Part shown: piece by piece, positions 61,811 to 64,000 of the stretch | How the letters are laid out: each line of letters begins with the position of its first letter | Numbering within the stretch: position 1 is the first letter of the stretch | NCBI RefSeq assembly: GCF_014805685.1 | Contig: NC_060890.1 | Coordinates: 19,032,500 to 19,096,499, forward strand | DNA: 64,000 bases | From: Silurus meridionalis | Taxonomy: Eukaryota > Chordata > Actinopteri > Siluriformes > Siluridae | Direction: 5' to 3' | Made by a program: the position numbers and the translations under genes | The notes under the pieces: model-generated | Seen by the model: the letters and a program-made list of their open reading frames with translations, nothing else | Told to the model about the DNA's origin: nothing | Database searches by the model: none

Positions 61811-62199
61811 GCGCTATATGGCTAAAACTTTTACTGTATGTGGACACTGAACCATCAGGCCCATATGTGGCCCCAATTACAACAGTATAAAATGTCTAAG
61901 TATGCTATAGTATTAGCAAGATTTAACAAGCATTTTCCCAAGTATTACAGAATGACAACATTCCTGTGTGCCAGGTCCCTAAGACGAGATTTTATAAGGT
62001 TAGAGTCAAAGAACTCAAGTGTTCTGCACAGAGCCCTGAGCTCAACCCCAATAAACACCTTTGGGAGCAGCTGAAATGCTATCTGTACCCCAGACCTCCT
62101 CACATCCTACATCAGTGCCTGACCTCACTAAAGCTGCTGTGGCTGAATAAGCACAAATCCCTATATCCATGTGCTCCATTACAATAGAATTTCCCCCAT
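61811..62199 (+). mobile_element. Tc1-type MITE with a transposase relic
   Basis: Left end GCGCTATATGGCTAAAACTT, then ATGTGGACACTGAACCATCA, as in the CACTATATGGCCAAAAGT family of fish. The relic reads QNDNIPV (about 61949-61970) and AQSPELNPNKHLWEQLKCYL (62020-62080). The catalytic Glu site is Lys (AAA, 62053-62055). The normal right terminus is missing. Confidence 0.8.
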
Positions 62200-62282
62200 G
62201 CTGTAATAATAACCTCCACTCTTTTGGAGGGATTTTCAACAGATTTTGGAGCATGGGTCTAGGGATTTGCTCATTCAGCCAC
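62200..62282 (-). mobile_element. Inverted piece of the same Tc1 MITE
   Basis: Complement of the family's 3' transposase part. 62247-62282 is the inverse of 62139-62178 (GTGGCTGAATAAGCACAAAT against its complement), forming a hairpin with a loop of about 70 nt. Confidence 0.8.
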
Positions 62283-64000
62283 AACTATACTGCAGCATTC
62301 AATAAATTGTTTGAGACCATTTGTTCAATGTGGGTTATGTGCAACATTTGGCTTGTTGCTTGGAAATCAAGCTATAACTCAATTGCCTATTTTTTATTTT
62401 TTTGGTGAACCTGCGCCACAGTGGAAGCCTTGTCGTGCTAATCTCCATGAATTTGTCTCTTCTGAATCTTCAGCCAACCTTTATCTTTTCCTCTCCCTCA
62501 TTATTTCTCTCTTAAATAAAAAATTGAAGTGACTCATGGCTTAGAGGAGGAAAAGACAGACTGAAAACAGGATGACTCTGCTGTTGTCTGAGCTTTTCTG
62601 TACATCCAGAATCAAAGATGCAATGAGGTTAAGAGTTAAAGAAGAAAAGTTGGTAAATCAGATGAGGGCTAAGTGGAGCAGCAGTTTGCATTCTGAAGAT
62701 ATGAATAGGTAATGCATTGGATGAATTTACTAGTGTTTTCTTCTTAATTTATTTTTAAGATACAGTTTCAATGCATCTTCTTAGAGTGAATCTACTGTGA
62801 ATACAGCTTACTTATTTTTCTTTACATTACTGTATGCAAAAACAGTAATGAGAAAGAAAGAGAGAGAAGAGAGAGGTAGAAGAATAATGTTTCTCTTGTG
62901 TATAATTATGAACTACTTTGAGATATAAACTGTAAAATGATGATTTCATTAACTCTAATTAATTTTGACAAAGTGTTTCTGGGTACAATTTTCAGATAGA
63001 ATTTCCCACCTAATTAAAAATGTGTTTCCTAAACAATGTTGCTCTAAAAAGCACCAAAAAATGGACTACACTTATCATAATCTTACCTTCTATATGCTGT
63101 ATGTAGAGCAAAAAGAATCTTTTTTTATTTTATTGAATTTTTTTTTACATTCTGACTATTTGCATGATTTAGGCAAGTCCTGAAATTCACTATTTCTTGC
63201 ACATGGTCACTTTTTAAAGATTAAATGTCTGTGAGGAAAAATTGAGAGTAACAAAGAGTAAATAAAATAAAAAGGATAGATGCATGGAGAGTGTAGAGTA
63301 AAAATAGAGTGATTCAGAACAAATTAGAGTGATGAGATCTGTTGGGCATTTGGGCCGAGGACAAAATTCTTTGACAAATACACGTCAGAGAATGTGTCAT
63401 TTGTGAGCCATTAACAAGAGAAGAGTCCAAAGAACGTGACGCAAGTAGAGAGAACAGAAAAAAACACACAAGTGTTTGAAAAGCAAATTCCACCAAAACC
63501 ACTCATGCGTTATATCACATTCTGTTTAACGGGGCTTTTTTGTCAAATTGAAGTAGAATATTGCAAGCTGGAATGACTTTAAGCCAGTACACAAAAGCTT
63601 CATATTACAAATAGAGGTATGCCTACAATGTCTTGCACTTTACAGAAGAAATTCCAACCTATAATCCTAGGAGCCTATTTTTATTGCATATTTTTTTTAT
63701 TAAATATTAGACAAATCGTTCCTAGAAGACAAGACTACATATGTATTACTTTCACACTTGTCTCCTACCTGATTTTTTTTGGAAGTTTTTCACCATCTGT
63801 TGCAAATAATGCTTGAATGCAGAAAACATTCTGCAGAAGAAAAATGATGTGTCAGGTCCCTTCTGTTAAGGCTTTTGAGGAAGCAAGCGGTTGTAATTTC
63901 ACTGTCCCTGAAAGGCAATTTTTGTTTCGACAGTTTGGAGACAGCCTTTACATCTGTCCAGATAACATGCACAACCGAAAGTTGTTTGTAGTTCAGAGTT
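62283..64000. other. Non-coding stretch
   Basis: No gene recognised. The ORFs at 62169-62408, 62311-62532, 62965-63183, 63314-63502 (minus), 63619-63816 and 63790-63972 (minus) have no known domains. Confidence 0.5.

Overview
The window is nuclear DNA from a ray-finned fish. It is very AT-rich by eye and carries the repeat mix typical of teleosts: many Tc1-type transposons with TA target sites, Tol2-like hAT ends, DIRS1-like tyrosine-recombinase retroelements, L2-like and RTE-like LINEs, tRNA-derived SINEs, and long (TA)n, (TC)n, (GA)n, (AC)n and tetranucleotide microsatellites. A catfish-like genome would fit, but the sequence does not fix the species. I found no host protein-coding exon, rRNA or complete tRNA gene, so I read the window as a gene desert or a large intron. 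Every long reading frame I could recognise belongs to a broken mobile element. Several other ORFs are simple-repeat translations, and the rest I could not recognise.

Layout. 1-2110: plain AT-rich DNA. 2110-3612: RTE-like LINE pseudogene (minus). 5259-5890: (CTT)n followed by a hAT piece that keeps a 50-codon ORF. 6540-7095: the 5' end of a DIRS-like element (minus). 7640-8071: divergent tandem units. 8.1-12.15 kb: unique-looking DNA. 12.16-13.0 kb: (TA)n and (TTTTC)n. 13258-13495: SINE. 13740-14420: L2-like LINE end. 18.77-21.9 kb: (TA)n, a Tc1 relic, then a DIRS element with a tyrosine-recombinase gene. 22058-22130: a tiny RTE/SINE tail insertion with a perfect 18-bp target duplication. 24.5-31.1 kb: two hAT MITEs, a LINE-like repeat with a minisatellite, and a long inverted-repeat element. 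32150-33675: a full-length Tc1 element.

From 34.9 to 47 kb there are microsatellites, a second hAT copy (40738-41423) and L2 fragments. 47541-50047 holds two Tc1-type elements almost back to back. A hairpin element lies at 54004-54118 and a second SINE at 54236-54444. 58430-60455 holds a Tc1 MITE cut by a gag-only DIRS-like element with inverted termini. 61213-61344 is a long (TC)n tract. 61811-62282 is a Tc1 MITE joined head to head with an inverted piece of its own family.

The features do not work together as a pathway. They are layers of insertion and decay. In the RTE element and three of the Tc1 copies, at least one catalytic residue can be seen to be lost. I found no convincing undescribed biological system. 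The best leads are the chimeric SINE, the perfect-TSD micro-insertion, the shared hAT ORF and the DIRS-like non-autonomous element.
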